Part shown: one piece after another, positions 17,311 through 25,869 of the stretch
Numbering within the stretch: position 1 is the stretch's first letter
How the letters are laid out: each line of letters starts with the position of its first letter
DNA from: Vogesella aquatica
Lineage (GTDB): Bacteria > Pseudomonadota > Gammaproteobacteria > Burkholderiales > Chromobacteriaceae
Direction of reading: 5' to 3'
Length of the DNA: 64,000 bases
Assembly (NCBI RefSeq): GCF_028548455.1
Contig: NZ_JAQQLF010000021.1
Coordinates: 1 to 64,000, forward strand
The notes under the pieces: model-generated
What the model saw: the letters and a program-made list of their open reading frames with translations, nothing else
What the model was told of the DNA's origin: nothing
Databases searched by the model: none
Translations under genes and position numbers: made by a program

Positions 17311-18477
17311 ATGACCGAGAAAAGCAAGCTGTCGGCTGACATGATTCTGGTGGGCAAACAACTGCCCGTCGACGTATACCACCGTAGCGGCATGCTGCTG
17401 GTAAAGCAGGGGCATTACGTACTGACGCCCGAGCAAAAACAGAAGCTGCTGGCACACGGCCAGCTCGACAACTCGGCCAAGGCAGCTTTGGTGGAAAAAG
17501 AGCTGCGCGAACGACGCGAACGGCAAGAACAGGAACGTCGCCAGGCCGCTAGCCAGGTCTTGAACCCGCTAGTAGAGCTGGACCAGCTGGCGCACAAGGT
17601 TAACGGCCTGCTGAACCGCTACTTTCATTCCCAACACTTTTGTAGCGATGTGAGCCACGTGGCCAGCCGCCTGCTCACCCTGGCAGAAAAGCAACCTGAC
17701 GGGCTGATTGCCTCCTGCCTGCTAGTGCCGTTCAACGACTATGGCAGCATGCATAGCCTGCACACCGCCGCCATGCTGGGCATTCTGGGCCGCCGGCTTA
17801 ATCTGCCTGCCAAGGAAATGCATGTACTGCTGTGCGCTGCGCTGACGATGAATATTGCGGCGACCAAGCTGCACTCCGATCTGAGCAAGCAAGAGACGGC
17901 ACTGGATGCGTCGCAGAAGTCGGACATGTATGCGCACCCGCTATTGTCATCTGCCATCTTGCGTGACCTGGGGGTAGATGACGAGCGCTGGCATTTGCTG
18001 GTACAGCAGCACCACGAAGAATGGAATGGCTCGGGCTACCCCTACGGCCTGAAAAAGGAAGAGATCGACCCGGGGGCTCATCTGATCCGCCTGACCGATG
18101 TGCTGACCTCGCTACTGGTCACGCAGGCGCATCGTGCCGGCCGCTTGCCATCCATTGCGCTGGGGCGGCTATTCAAAGGCGAATTCAGCGAGTTCGACCC
18201 ACGCTTTGTCGCGTTGCTGATCAAAGAGCTGGGCATTTACCCGCCCGGCAGCTTTGTCCGGCTGGCCAACCACGAGATTGCCGTTGTCACGCACCGCCCA
18301 AGCGACAGCAATACCAAACACCCCAAAGTAGCTGCCATCCGCTCTGCCAGCGGCGAAATGTATGGTGAACCCCTGCCACGCAATACCCGCACATCAGAAC
18401 ACACCATTACCGAGCCTATCTCGCTGAAAGAGGCCGGCGTGCGCCCGGCTTTTCTGCTGAAAATCTGGAACACCTGA
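17311..18477 (+). CDS. Degenerate HD-GYP domain protein, paralogue 2
   Basis: 388 residues and clearly paralogous to the preceding gene over its full length: VGKQLPVDVYHRSGMLLVKQGHYVL at the N-terminus, HSLHTAAMLGILGRRL, AHPLLSSAILRDLG, HHEEWNGSGYPYGL (about 234-247) and ELGIYPPGSFVRLANHEI. The catalytic HD pair is again missing (ALTMNIAATKL), with the same Met-Asn in its place as in paralogue 1. An additional charged, Arg/Glu-rich helix (about 55-75) is inserted after the N-terminal module. The pair probably arose by tandem duplication after loss of the HD residues, or both were kept as non-catalytic sensors. The two genes are likely one transcript that ends at the strong terminator just downstream. 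Confidence 0.8.
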   Translation: MTEKSKLSADMILVGKQLPVDVYHRSGMLLVKQGHYVLTPEQKQKLLAHGQLDNSAKAALVEKELRERRERQEQERRQAASQVLNPLVELDQLAHKVNGLLNRYFHSQHFCSDVSHVASRLLTLAEKQPDGLIASCLLVPFNDYGSMHSLHTAAMLGILGRRLNLPAKEMHVLLCAALTMNIAATKLHSDLSKQETALDASQKSDMYAHPLLSSAILRDLGVDDERWHLLVQQHHEEWNGSGYPYGLKKEEIDPGAHLIRLTDVLTSLLVTQAHRAGRLPSIALGRLFKGEFSEFDPRFVALLIKELGIYPPGSFVRLANHEIAVVTHRPSDSNTKHPKVAAIRSASGEMYGEPLPRNTRTSEHTITEPISLKEAGVRPAFLLKIWNT

Positions 18478-18491
18478 CCTGGCGCAGGCAT

Positions 18492-18521
18492 AAAAAAGAC
18501 CCGCTAATGCGGGTCTTTTTT
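18492..18521. terminator. Bidirectional terminator
   Basis: AAAAAAGACCCGC pairs with GCGGGTCTTTTTT around TAAT. It lies between the convergent HD-GYP pair and the pseudouridine synthase gene. Confidence 0.92.
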
Positions 18522-18536
18522 ATGATAGGCACGGGC

Positions 18537-19268
18537 TCAGGAAAAGTGCTCTTCTGCCGACAAGTAGCGCCACTTGCCGGTAGGCAGGTCGCCCAGCATG
18601 ATGGTGCCGATACGGATACGTTTCAGGCCCACAACATGTAAGCCTACCAGCTCGCACATGCGGCGGATCTGGCGCTTTTTGCCTTCTTTCAGGATAAAAC
18701 GCAGCTGGTCTTCGTTCTGCCACCATACCTTGGCCGGTAACAGCGCCTCGCCGTCCAGCGACAAACCGTGATTCAGCAACTTCAGCCCTTCTGGCGTGAG
18801 GTTGCCCTCTACCCGCACCAGGTACTCTTTTTCCACGTCAGAACGCTCGCCGATGATTTCTTTGGCAATACGGCCATCTTGCGTCAGCACCAGCAACCCT
18901 ACCGAGTCGATGTCCAGGCGCCCGGCCGGTGCCAGACCTTTCATGTGATCGCGGGTAAAGCGGATACCGGATTTGTCTTCGGTCCAGTGGTTATCCGGTG
19001 TAATCAGCGCCGCTGCCGGCTGGTAACCGTTTTCAGCCTGGCTGGACACATAACCCATGGGCTTGTTGATCAGGATGGTCACGCGCTGGGCTTGCGCCTT
19101 GCCCAGGCGCTCATCCAGCTGGATCTGGTCGGCGGGTGTCACTTTTTGCCCCAGCACGGCCACCTCGCCATTGACGCGAACCCAGCCTTGCTCGATATAG
19201 CTATCTGCCTCGCGACGGGAACACAAGCCCATCTCGGCCATGCGTTTTGACAAGCGTACTGGTTCCAT
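18537..19268 (-). CDS. Ribosomal pseudouridine synthase, RsuA/RluB/RluF family
   Basis: 243 residues. An N-terminal S4 RNA-binding domain ([30 protein letters not shown]) is followed by the catalytic domain with INKPMGYV and [11 protein letters not shown]; the Asp of GRLD is the catalytic nucleophile of the family. The C-terminal [27 protein letters not shown] is closest in pattern to RluF and RluB, which modify 23S rRNA. The exact target uridine cannot be told from sequence alone. Translation starts at ATG 19268. The gene is transcribed alone, downstream of the terminator of the flagellar genes. Confidence 0.88.
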   Translation of the reverse strand: MEPVRLSKRMAEMGLCSRREADSYIEQGWVRVNGEVAVLGQKVTPADQIQLDERLGKAQAQRVTILINKPMGYVSSQAENGYQPAAALITPDNHWTEDKSGIRFTRDHMKGLAPAGRLDIDSVGLLVLTQDGRIAKEIIGERSDVEKEYLVRVEGNLTPEGLKLLNHGLSLDGEALLPAKVWWQNEDQLRFILKEGKKRQIRRMCELVGLHVVGLKRIRIGTIMLGDLPTGKWRYLSAEEHFS

Positions 19269-19291
19269 AATGACTCCGCGTAAAAGGCAGA

Positions 19292-19330
19292 CAAAACAAT
19301 AGCGCCTACCGGTAATGAGGGGCGCTATTG
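19292..19330 (-). terminator. Terminator of the flgJKL transcript
   Basis: Read on the minus strand, CAATAGCGCC and GGCGCTATTG form a 10-bp stem followed by TTTTGT, about 30 bases after the flgL stop. A copy of the dispersed 10-mer (19343-19352) lies between the flgL stop and the hairpin. Confidence 0.8.
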
Positions 19331-19361
19331 TACGGCAGCCCGGGTTGGCCGCAAAGCGGAA

Positions 19362-20261
19362 TCAGATATGGTTGAACAGCGACAGCTGGCCGATCTGGGC
19401 GTAGGTTTTCTGGCTGGTCTGCAAAGCCGTCATCGCCATCTGGAACTCGGACGTGGCCTTGGCGAAATCCAGATCCACCAGGTTGCTCATCTGGCTGGCG
19501 TACTGTACCGACATGCTCTCGCCGAGTTCCTGCAGCGAGTCGATTTCCTGCTGGCGACCACCCACGCTGGCTTGCCCGGCCAAGAGCGTAGCCAGCCCTT
19601 TATCCAGGCCCGCAAGGACCGCCTGCAAATCAGCGCTGTAGGTCGCCGAGCCAGCAGGCCCTTGAGTCAGCGCCGTATCCAGACTGGCCAGTGTGGTCCA
19701 CAGCCCCGGCGTGAAAATATCATTGCCAACCTCGGTAATCGGCAGCTCGCGACCGGAGGCAATAGGCACCTCCTGGCGTTGCTGATCGCCCTGGTAGGTA
19801 GCACCGGCAGCGCCGGTCTGTACAAATGGTGCCACATCCTTGCGCGTCCCGCCAAAGATGTAATTACCCGAGCCATCGGAGGTATTGGCCAGCCCGATCA
19901 GCTCTTTCGCCCGCTCACGCATTTCGTTCTGGATGGCTTTCCTGTTTTCATTGCTCAGTCCGCCATTACCGGCCTGAATAGCCAGCGTCTTGATATTGGC
20001 AATCGTCGTGGACGCGCTTTGCAAGGCCGTATCCGTAATCGCCAGCTGGCTGGCAGCCATGCCGGCATTTTTGATCTGCTGGCTATTCATGGACTGCGAT
20101 TGCGCAACCGATACCGCCTGCGTTGCCGCGACAGGGTCATCGGATGGGCGCACAACCCTACGCAGGGTAGAAAGCTGTTCCTGCAAATGATTCAGTTGTG
20201 CCTGCTTGGTTTGCAGGCCATAAGTGCCCAACATGTATTGGGAGTTGCTACTTACTCGCAT
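19362..20261 (-). CDS. flgL: Flagellar hook-associated protein 3, FlgL
   Basis: 299 residues, usual length. The N-terminus MRVSSNSQYMLGTYGLQTKQAQLNHLQEQLSTL and the flagellin-like C-terminus (QMAMTALQTSQKTYAQIGQLSLFNHI) are the paired helices that pack in the filament D0/D1 layer. FlgL joins the hook, through FlgK, to the flagellin filament and is secreted by the flagellar type III apparatus, so no signal peptide is expected. It is the last gene of flgJKL, 17 bases after flgK, and is followed by a terminator. Confidence 0.95.
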   Translation of the reverse strand: MRVSSNSQYMLGTYGLQTKQAQLNHLQEQLSTLRRVVRPSDDPVAATQAVSVAQSQSMNSQQIKNAGMAASQLAITDTALQSASTTIANIKTLAIQAGNGGLSNENRKAIQNEMRERAKELIGLANTSDGSGNYIFGGTRKDVAPFVQTGAAGATYQGDQQRQEVPIASGRELPITEVGNDIFTPGLWTTLASLDTALTQGPAGSATYSADLQAVLAGLDKGLATLLAGQASVGGRQQEIDSLQELGESMSVQYASQMSNLVDLDFAKATSEFQMAMTALQTSQKTYAQIGQLSLFNHI

Positions 20262-20278
20262 GGTCTATCCCTCCCCGC

Positions 20279-22156
20279 TTAGCGAAGCTCCAGCAAATTC
20301 TTGAACATATCCTGCGCTACCTGGATAACACGGCTTGAGGCCTGGTACGCCTGCTGAAAGCGGATAAGATTGGCCGCCTCTTCGTCCAGGTTCACCCCGG
20401 ATATTTCCTCACGATTCAGAGATACCTGCTGCTGCGAAGCCTCCTGTGCCGTCAGTGCAATCTGGGCCACGTTGGTGCGGTTACCGACATAACTGACCAT
20501 CTGGCCATAAAAGGACTGCAGATTGGTAGTAGGTTTGTCGGTAAGCGGCGGCACCAGGTTTGATGATGCGGTAGGCGTTGGCCGCACCAGGGGCTTGGTC
20601 TGCAAGCGCGACATTTCCAGCATGTTGGCATTGTCTTGTGCGGCCAATGTACCAAGTGGTTTGGTACCCAGCGTAATGTCTTGCGCAGTGGTAGATACCC
20701 CTTCCGGCTTGAACTGGATATTCACCTTGTCATTACCGCTTTGCACGGTGAATTCGTACACGCCTGATTGCGTAGTGGATAGCGTTACCGCACTGATGGT
20801 CAAGCCAGGCACCGCGGTAATGGAGAAAGGCACACCCGCCGCAGCCGGGTCGTAATGCAGGTTCAGACTGGGCACGGCCGGCGTTGCCTGAGCCAGTAGC
20901 TGGTTAAGTGTAGGGTTCGTATCCAGTGCCGGGGTAGTTGACTGGTGCAGGTTGGCCGTTTGCCAGATCGACGCAATGCTGGGCTTGCCAGCCGCCGGGT
21001 CAGCCACGTTCTTGCCTTGCAAGGCAGACGAGGCGGCAATCTTGGATGGGTCGGCAATCACCACAGCAAACTTGTCCAAGGCCTGGCGCATGAAGAAAGC
21101 CTGCTTATCCGGGCTGGCGCCAGTCGCTTCTGCTGCAGTACGTTCTGCAGTGAGATCCGCAAAAAACAAAGCCCCCGTGGCTGGCTGGCCAGTAAGGTCA
21201 TAACCTAAAGCGTGCTGGCGGTTGAAGGCATCGGACAACTCTACAGCCATGCGCCCCAGGTCCGTCTGGATACGGCGCACATCGGTCCCCAGCACACCCA
21301 TGATGCCTTCCAGCTTGCCGCCACCCATACGCGCGGGGTCGACGGTAATAGTGCCATTAACGTTCGGGATGGCAATACCGACCGAGATCGCATCAGGATC
21401 ATCGGGGTTGACCCGCTGCAAGACCATTTTGCCGGCCTGGTCACCCAGCACCAGCGCCTGCCCCTGCCCGACAAAGATGCTATAGCTGCCATCATCCTGC
21501 ACCACCACATCGGTCTTGATCAGACCATTGAGCTTTTGCACCAAAGCATCACGACGATCCAGCAAATCGTTTGGAAGCCTACCGGCTCCTTGTTGCATGG
21601 TGGCAATCTGCCGGTTGATACTGGCGATTTCCGAAGCATGGGCATTGATGCTCTCCACACTCGAATTTGCCTGGATGGACAACCCTTGGCGCAGCTCTTC
21701 AACACGGCTGCCGATGGCGGAAAAACGGCCAGCCAGCGCCTGCGCTTGGCTCAATACCGATTGACGGGCGGCAGTAGAAGAAGGCTGCGCATTCAGCGTT
21801 TGCATGCTGCTGAAAAAACCTTGTATTACCGATGACAGGCCGGCATTGGAATCTGCCATCAGGTTATCAAGATCATGCAAGGATTGCGTTTGCGCATCCA
21901 GCGATGCCACTTTGGCATTCACATCCCGCAGTTGCGCTTCGGTAAACTGGTCAAAAATGCGGTTCACACCGGTAAGGTTCGCACCCGTACCCACAAAACC
22001 ATACCCCTCAAACAACGGGTCGCTTGCCTTCTGCGTGGTTGTCTGACGGCTATAGCCTTGTGTATTCACGTTGCCAATATTATGGCTGGTGGTTTCCAGC
22101 GCTGCCTTGGCCGCATTGAGGCCTGTCACAGCGATACCGAAAATGCTCCCGCTCAT
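20279..22156 (-). CDS. flgK: Flagellar hook-associated protein 1, FlgK
   Basis: 625 residues. N-terminal rod/hook signature FGIAVTGLNAAKAALETTSHNIGNVNTQGYSRQTT and C-terminal LTAQEASQQQVSLNREEISGVNLDEEAANLIRFQQAYQASSRVIQVAQDMFKNLLELR, both typical of FlgK. The central part is a variable outer domain of about 400 residues. It forms the first ring of the hook-filament junction. The start at 22156 lies downstream of AAGGAGAAC on the minus strand. A sigma-28-like element sits 22 bases upstream, which would allow extra late expression in addition to read-through from flgJ. Confidence 0.95.
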   Translation of the reverse strand: MSGSIFGIAVTGLNAAKAALETTSHNIGNVNTQGYSRQTTTQKASDPLFEGYGFVGTGANLTGVNRIFDQFTEAQLRDVNAKVASLDAQTQSLHDLDNLMADSNAGLSSVIQGFFSSMQTLNAQPSSTAARQSVLSQAQALAGRFSAIGSRVEELRQGLSIQANSSVESINAHASEIASINRQIATMQQGAGRLPNDLLDRRDALVQKLNGLIKTDVVVQDDGSYSIFVGQGQALVLGDQAGKMVLQRVNPDDPDAISVGIAIPNVNGTITVDPARMGGGKLEGIMGVLGTDVRRIQTDLGRMAVELSDAFNRQHALGYDLTGQPATGALFFADLTAERTAAEATGASPDKQAFFMRQALDKFAVVIADPSKIAASSALQGKNVADPAAGKPSIASIWQTANLHQSTTPALDTNPTLNQLLAQATPAVPSLNLHYDPAAAGVPFSITAVPGLTISAVTLSTTQSGVYEFTVQSGNDKVNIQFKPEGVSTTAQDITLGTKPLGTLAAQDNANMLEMSRLQTKPLVRPTPTASSNLVPPLTDKPTTNLQSFYGQMVSYVGNRTNVAQIALTAQEASQQQVSLNREEISGVNLDEEAANLIRFQQAYQASSRVIQVAQDMFKNLLELR

Positions 22157-22177
22157 ATCAGTTCTCCTTAATACTGT

Positions 22178-22185
22178 TTATCGAC
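22178..22185 (-). promoter_or_regulatory. Possible sigma-28 -10 element in front of flgK
   Basis: On the minus strand GTCGATAA matches the GCCGATAA consensus at 7 of 8 positions. The -35 region at 11-base spacing (TTCATTAA) is poor, so this is tentative. Sigma-28 control of flgKL is common in enteric and pseudomonad flagellar systems. Confidence 0.35.
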
Positions 22186-22207
22186 GCCATTGCCAATTAA
22201 TGAAGTG

Positions 22208-23107
22208 TCAAATACTGGCCACGGTACGAATCACAGCCTGCAATTTCTGTGCATAGGCCGGGTCGGTGGCATAACCACCCCGCTGCAATGCTGTAGCAAA
22301 ACCGGCCACGTTCTGCCCCTGGTTCAAGGCCTGCTGGTAGCGCGGGTTATCAGACAGTAGGCGTGCATAATCGTCGAATGCCGCCTGCAACGAGGGGTAG
22401 GAACGGAAAGTCCCCAGCTGCTTTTGCGCCACCCCCCCCTCGTACTCGGTAGTCATGGTGTCGACCACATCACCCTTCCAGCCCGGCGTAGCCTTGATGC
22501 CGAACAGGTTGTAGCTATTACGGCCGTCAGGGTGGCGGATAGCACGCTGCCCCCAGCCAGACTCCAGCGCCGCATGGCCTACCAGTACCTCTGGCGCCAC
22601 CCCCAAGCGCGCAGCGGCCTGACTGGCGTGCGGCAGCATGGTGTCAACAAACGACTGCTTGCTACCCGGCAAAGGATCTGAACTTGTCACCGCAGGCGCC
22701 TGGGCGGCCGTGGCGGCGGCCTCATACGCCCCCAATGCCTTCCTGACCACCGGCGCCGCTGGCAACGCAGCTGGCTCGGCGGCAATCTCTGCCGGTACAT
22801 CCGGCAGAGATTTCAACAGGTAACCCGACAAGGCATCTGCCAGACCAAAGCCACCGGCTTGCACCATGGTTTGTACAATTTGCTGGTCGTACATACCACG
22901 GTAGGTATCCATCTCCTGGCTATCTTCTTCATCACTCAAAGAAGAAGCCCGCATGGAGGACATCAGCTGCCCCATCAGCATGGCCTCAAACTGGCCAGCC
23001 ACTTGCTTGACCGCCTCTTTGGGGTCTTTGCGTGCCAGGTCGCTCATGGCCCGGGTAGCTTCCGGGTCCATTGCCAAACGATTGGCAGTACTGTTGGGGT
23101 TGATCAT
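22208..23107 (-). CDS. flgJ: Flagellar rod assembly protein and muramidase FlgJ
   Basis: 299 residues with two domains. The N-terminal rod-binding part (about 35-100, including FEAMLMGQLMSSMRAS and YRGMYDQQIVQTM) acts as rod cap. An Ala/Pro-rich linker (about 105-145) leads into the glucosaminidase-type peptidoglycan hydrolase (about 150-299), with HAALESGWGQ carrying the likely catalytic Glu near 180 and SYNLFGIKA. The hydrolase opens the cell wall for the rod. FlgJ is the first gene of a transcription unit separated from flgI by a terminator and provided with its own sigma-54-like promoter, which is less usual than a continuous flgIJ arrangement. Confidence 0.94.
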   Translation of the reverse strand: MINPNSTANRLAMDPEATRAMSDLARKDPKEAVKQVAGQFEAMLMGQLMSSMRASSLSDEEDSQEMDTYRGMYDQQIVQTMVQAGGFGLADALSGYLLKSLPDVPAEIAAEPAALPAAPVVRKALGAYEAAATAAQAPAVTSSDPLPGSKQSFVDTMLPHASQAAARLGVAPEVLVGHAALESGWGQRAIRHPDGRNSYNLFGIKATPGWKGDVVDTMTTEYEGGVAQKQLGTFRSYPSLQAAFDDYARLLSDNPRYQQALNQGQNVAGFATALQRGGYATDPAYAQKLQAVIRTVASI

Positions 23108-23138
23108 GGCGGCAAGTCCTCTATCGATTCACCATTGC

Positions 23139-23154
23139 AGCAAATATCAGGCCA
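23139..23154 (-). promoter_or_regulatory. Sigma-54-type promoter of flgJKL
   Basis: On the minus strand TGGCCTGATATTTGCT has GG and GC separated by exactly 10 bases, with intact TGGC and TTGC blocks. It lies 32 bases before the flgJ start and just after the flgI-side terminator. Confidence 0.6.
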
Positions 23155-23169
23155 GCTTGCCGACACCAC

Positions 23170-23201
23170 AAAAAAAAGGGGCGACACCCGAAGGTATCGC
23201 C
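23170..23201 (-). terminator. Terminator of the flgBCDEFGHI transcript
   Basis: Read on the minus strand, GGGCGA and TCGCCC flank a 12-base loop and are followed by seven T residues. It lies in the 135-base gap between flgI and flgJ. Confidence 0.85.
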
Positions 23202-23242
23202 CACCAAAGCTCCATAAATAACGGAGTGCCTATCAACTTGTG

Positions 23243-24340
23243 TCAAATAATCTGCAGGTCTGCCTTCAGGGCACCAGACGTTTTCATCGCCTGCAGAATT
23301 GAAACCAGATCTTGCGGAGTTGCCCCCACGGAATTCAATGCACTAACCACCTGGGATAGTGATGCACTACCCGGCAAACTCAGCACCTTGCCACCATCAG
23401 CCTTGATGGCAATATCAGCCTGGTTGGTAACGGCCGTTTGCCCGCCACTCAGTGCCGGCGGTTGGCTGACATTGCTATTGCCATTTACTGTTACCGACAA
23501 ATTACCGTGAGCAATGGCACAAGGCTCAAGCTTGACCGCGCGATTCATCACGATAGAACCCGTACGTGCATTCACGATCACAACCGGTGAAACTTCTGCC
23601 GGCTCTACGGCAATATTTTCCAGCCTGGCCAAAAACTGTATGCGGGCATTGCTATCTTGCGGCGCACGAACTTCTATCAAACCGCCATCTACCGCCCTGG
23701 CCACACCCGGGCCAAATTCTTTGTTTACCGCCTGCACAACACGGTTAGCCGTGGTGAAATCAGATTCCTGCAAGTTCAGCGCGATCACCTCGCCGCTGGC
23801 AAAGGCATTGGGCACTTCCCGCTCCACCGTAGCACCCGCAGGAATGCGGCCAACACTCAGGTGATTTACCTGGGCCTTACTACCGCCAGCAGCAGCACCC
23901 GCTCCACCCACTACCACATTACCTTGCGCCAAGGCATAAATCTGGCCATCGGCACCTTTGAGCGGGGACATCAGCAGCGTACCACCACGCAAACTCTTGG
24001 CATCACCCACCGACGACACGGTGACATCCATCGCCTGCCCACGCCGCGCAAAAGGCGGGATGGTCGCCGTCAAGGTAACTGCAGCCACATTCTTCGGGTC
24101 CAGTTTGGTACCCACCGGCACCTGCACACCCAGCTGGTTCAACATGCTGGCCAGCGACTGGCTGGTAAACGGCGACGACCCGGCCTTGTCACCACTGCCA
24201 TCCAGCCCCACGACCAGACCGTAGCCCAACAAGGGGTTGGAACGCACACCAGCTACATTCACCAGCTCTTTAAGGCGTTGCGCTGCCATCACCTGCGAAG
24301 CCAGCAATGACAAACACACCATCAGCCAGATACGTTTCAT
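23243..24340 (-). CDS. flgI: Flagellar P-ring protein FlgI
   Basis: 365 residues with a signal peptide (MKRIWLMVCLSLLASQVMAA) for Sec export. The mature start QRLKELVNVAGVRSNPLLGYGLVVGLDGSGD, then FARRGQAMDVTVSSVGDAKSLRGGTLL and the C-terminal LVSILQAMKTSGALKADLQII are FlgI hallmarks. It forms the ring around the rod in the peptidoglycan layer. It is the last gene of the flgB-I transcript, 15 bases after flgH, and is followed by a terminator. Confidence 0.97.
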   Translation of the reverse strand: MKRIWLMVCLSLLASQVMAAQRLKELVNVAGVRSNPLLGYGLVVGLDGSGDKAGSSPFTSQSLASMLNQLGVQVPVGTKLDPKNVAAVTLTATIPPFARRGQAMDVTVSSVGDAKSLRGGTLLMSPLKGADGQIYALAQGNVVVGGAGAAAGGSKAQVNHLSVGRIPAGATVEREVPNAFASGEVIALNLQESDFTTANRVVQAVNKEFGPGVARAVDGGLIEVRAPQDSNARIQFLARLENIAVEPAEVSPVVIVNARTGSIVMNRAVKLEPCAIAHGNLSVTVNGNSNVSQPPALSGGQTAVTNQADIAIKADGGKVLSLPGSASLSQVVSALNSVGATPQDLVSILQAMKTSGALKADLQII

Positions 24341-24355
24341 GATTCGGCCCCGATA

Positions 24356-25045
24356 CTAGAACGGCAGCACAGACAAGAATACCTTTTGCAGCCAGCCGGT
24401 ATCGTTGTACGCACGGCCACGGCCCTCATTCAGCTGCTCGATACGCGCATCTGCAATACGGGTGGATTCTACCGTATTACCCTGCTTGACATCTCGCGGG
24501 TTGACCACACCAGACAACCGGATGAACTCGTGCTCGCTATTGATTTTCATCTGCTTTTCGCCGCTTACCAGCAGATTACCGTTCGAGTACACATCAATGA
24601 CCGTCACAGTAATCGAGGAATTGAACGAACTACTGTTATTGCTGCTGGTTTTACCCTGCTCACTGGCCGAACCAGAACCACTCAGGCTGGTACCACCCAG
24701 TTTTTTCTCCAGCGCACCGGGGAAAAACGGCAATGACAGGTTGGCCGCAATACTGCCATCGATCTTCGAGTTTCGTTGCCCCGCTGAGTCTTCCTTATTG
24801 GAAGAGGTCGTACTTTCACGAATCTGCACGGTGAGCAAATCACCCACTCTTACCGGCGTCTGATCTTCAAAAAACGGCTTGTAGTTACTCGCCTGAAAAA
24901 TGGAGCCGTCTGCAGGCATGGACATTGGTGCAGGCTGCGGCCGCACAGACATCGGCTGATGGGTAATCGGGGCAGACTGCGTACTGCAGCCAGCAAGAGC
25001 CAGCAGTGCGAACACCATGCCTGCCATGCCTAGCCATTTAGTCAT
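24356..25045 (-). CDS. flgH: Flagellar L-ring lipoprotein FlgH
   Basis: 229 residues from ATG 25045; a GTG four codons upstream (25057) is possible but has no better ribosome binding site. The N-terminus is a lipoprotein signal with lipobox LALAGC. The mature protein has SIFQASNYKPFFEDQTPVRVGDLLTVQIRESTTSSNKEDS and LSGVVNPRDVKQGNTVESTRIADARIEQLNEGRGRAYN, characteristic of FlgH. It forms the outer-membrane bushing of the basal body. The gene lies between flgG (13-base gap) and flgI. Confidence 0.96.
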   Translation of the reverse strand: MTKWLGMAGMVFALLALAGCSTQSAPITHQPMSVRPQPAPMSMPADGSIFQASNYKPFFEDQTPVRVGDLLTVQIRESTTSSNKEDSAGQRNSKIDGSIAANLSLPFFPGALEKKLGGTSLSGSGSASEQGKTSSNNSSSFNSSITVTVIDVYSNGNLLVSGEKQMKINSEHEFIRLSGVVNPRDVKQGNTVESTRIADARIEQLNEGRGRAYNDTGWLQKVFLSVLPF

Positions 25046-25058
25046 ACCCACCCCCACA

Positions 25059-25838
25059 TTAAAGCTGAGTCAGCTTTTGCAACATCTCATCAGAAGTCTT
25101 GATAGCACGCGAGTTCATTTCGTAGGCACGCTGCGCCTGAATCATGCTCACCAGTTCTTCTGCCACATTAACGTTCGACTCTTCCAGAAAACCGGATTTC
25201 ACTTTACCAAAGCCCAGCAAACCGCCCGTGCCGGTGACTGCCGCACCAGAAGCCGCTGTTTCCAGGTACAAATTCCCGCCAATCGCATCCAGCCCGGCCG
25301 GGTTGATAAAATCGGCCAGCTCCAGCTGCCCTGCCTGGGTACGCTCGGTAGCGCCCGGCGCCAGATAAGACACTGCACCATCTTCCGAAACCTGGTAGGC
25401 CGTGCCGTCGGGCACCGTAATCTCCGGCTGCACCGGATAGCCTTCCGCCGTTTCCAAACGGCCGGTAGCACCACGCTGAAACTGACCATTGCGTGTGTAC
25501 GCAGTCTGGCCATCAGGGGTTTGTACCTTGAAAAAACCACGGCCATTGACGGCCAGGTCAAACACATTACCTGTGGTACTCAAGCCGCCCTCGGTATGCA
25601 CACGAGCAGTCGCCATCGGTGCGGCACCCAAACCTACGGTCAACCCGGTAGGCAAGGTTTCACCCGTTTGAAGACGCGAGCCCGGTGTACGCAGGGTCTG
25701 ATACATCAAATCTTCAAAAACGGCCGCGCTACGCTTGAAACCTTTGGTTCCCACGTTAGCCAGGTTGTTGGAAATCACATCCAGGCGAAACTGGCTGGAT
25801 TCCATCCCTGACTTGGCCGTATAAAGCGAACGCATCAT
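25059..25838 (-). CDS. flgG: Flagellar distal rod protein FlgG
   Basis: 259 residues, about the standard length of 260. N-terminal SLYTAKSGMESSQFRLDVISNNLANVGTKGFKR contains the rod-protein NNLAN motif. The central NGRGFFKVQTPDGQTAYTRNGQF and C-terminal EESNVNVAEELVSMIQAQRAYEMNSRAIKTSDEMLQ complete the FlgG pattern. It builds the distal rod and is exported through the flagellar type III gate. The start at 25838 gives MMRSLYTAKSGM; the second Met is the usual first residue in some homologues. Confidence 0.96.
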   Translation of the reverse strand: MMRSLYTAKSGMESSQFRLDVISNNLANVGTKGFKRSAAVFEDLMYQTLRTPGSRLQTGETLPTGLTVGLGAAPMATARVHTEGGLSTTGNVFDLAVNGRGFFKVQTPDGQTAYTRNGQFQRGATGRLETAEGYPVQPEITVPDGTAYQVSEDGAVSYLAPGATERTQAGQLELADFINPAGLDAIGGNLYLETAASGAAVTGTGGLLGFGKVKSGFLEESNVNVAEELVSMIQAQRAYEMNSRAIKTSDEMLQKLTQL

Positions 25839-25869
25839 AATTAAATACCTACCCGGTGTCGTTTTTTAT

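Noticed and set aside
20363-20585. Further sites such as ATTGGCCGCC and CGTTGGCCGC as members of the dispersed family
   Set aside because: They miss at least one core base and were not counted, to keep the estimate conservative.
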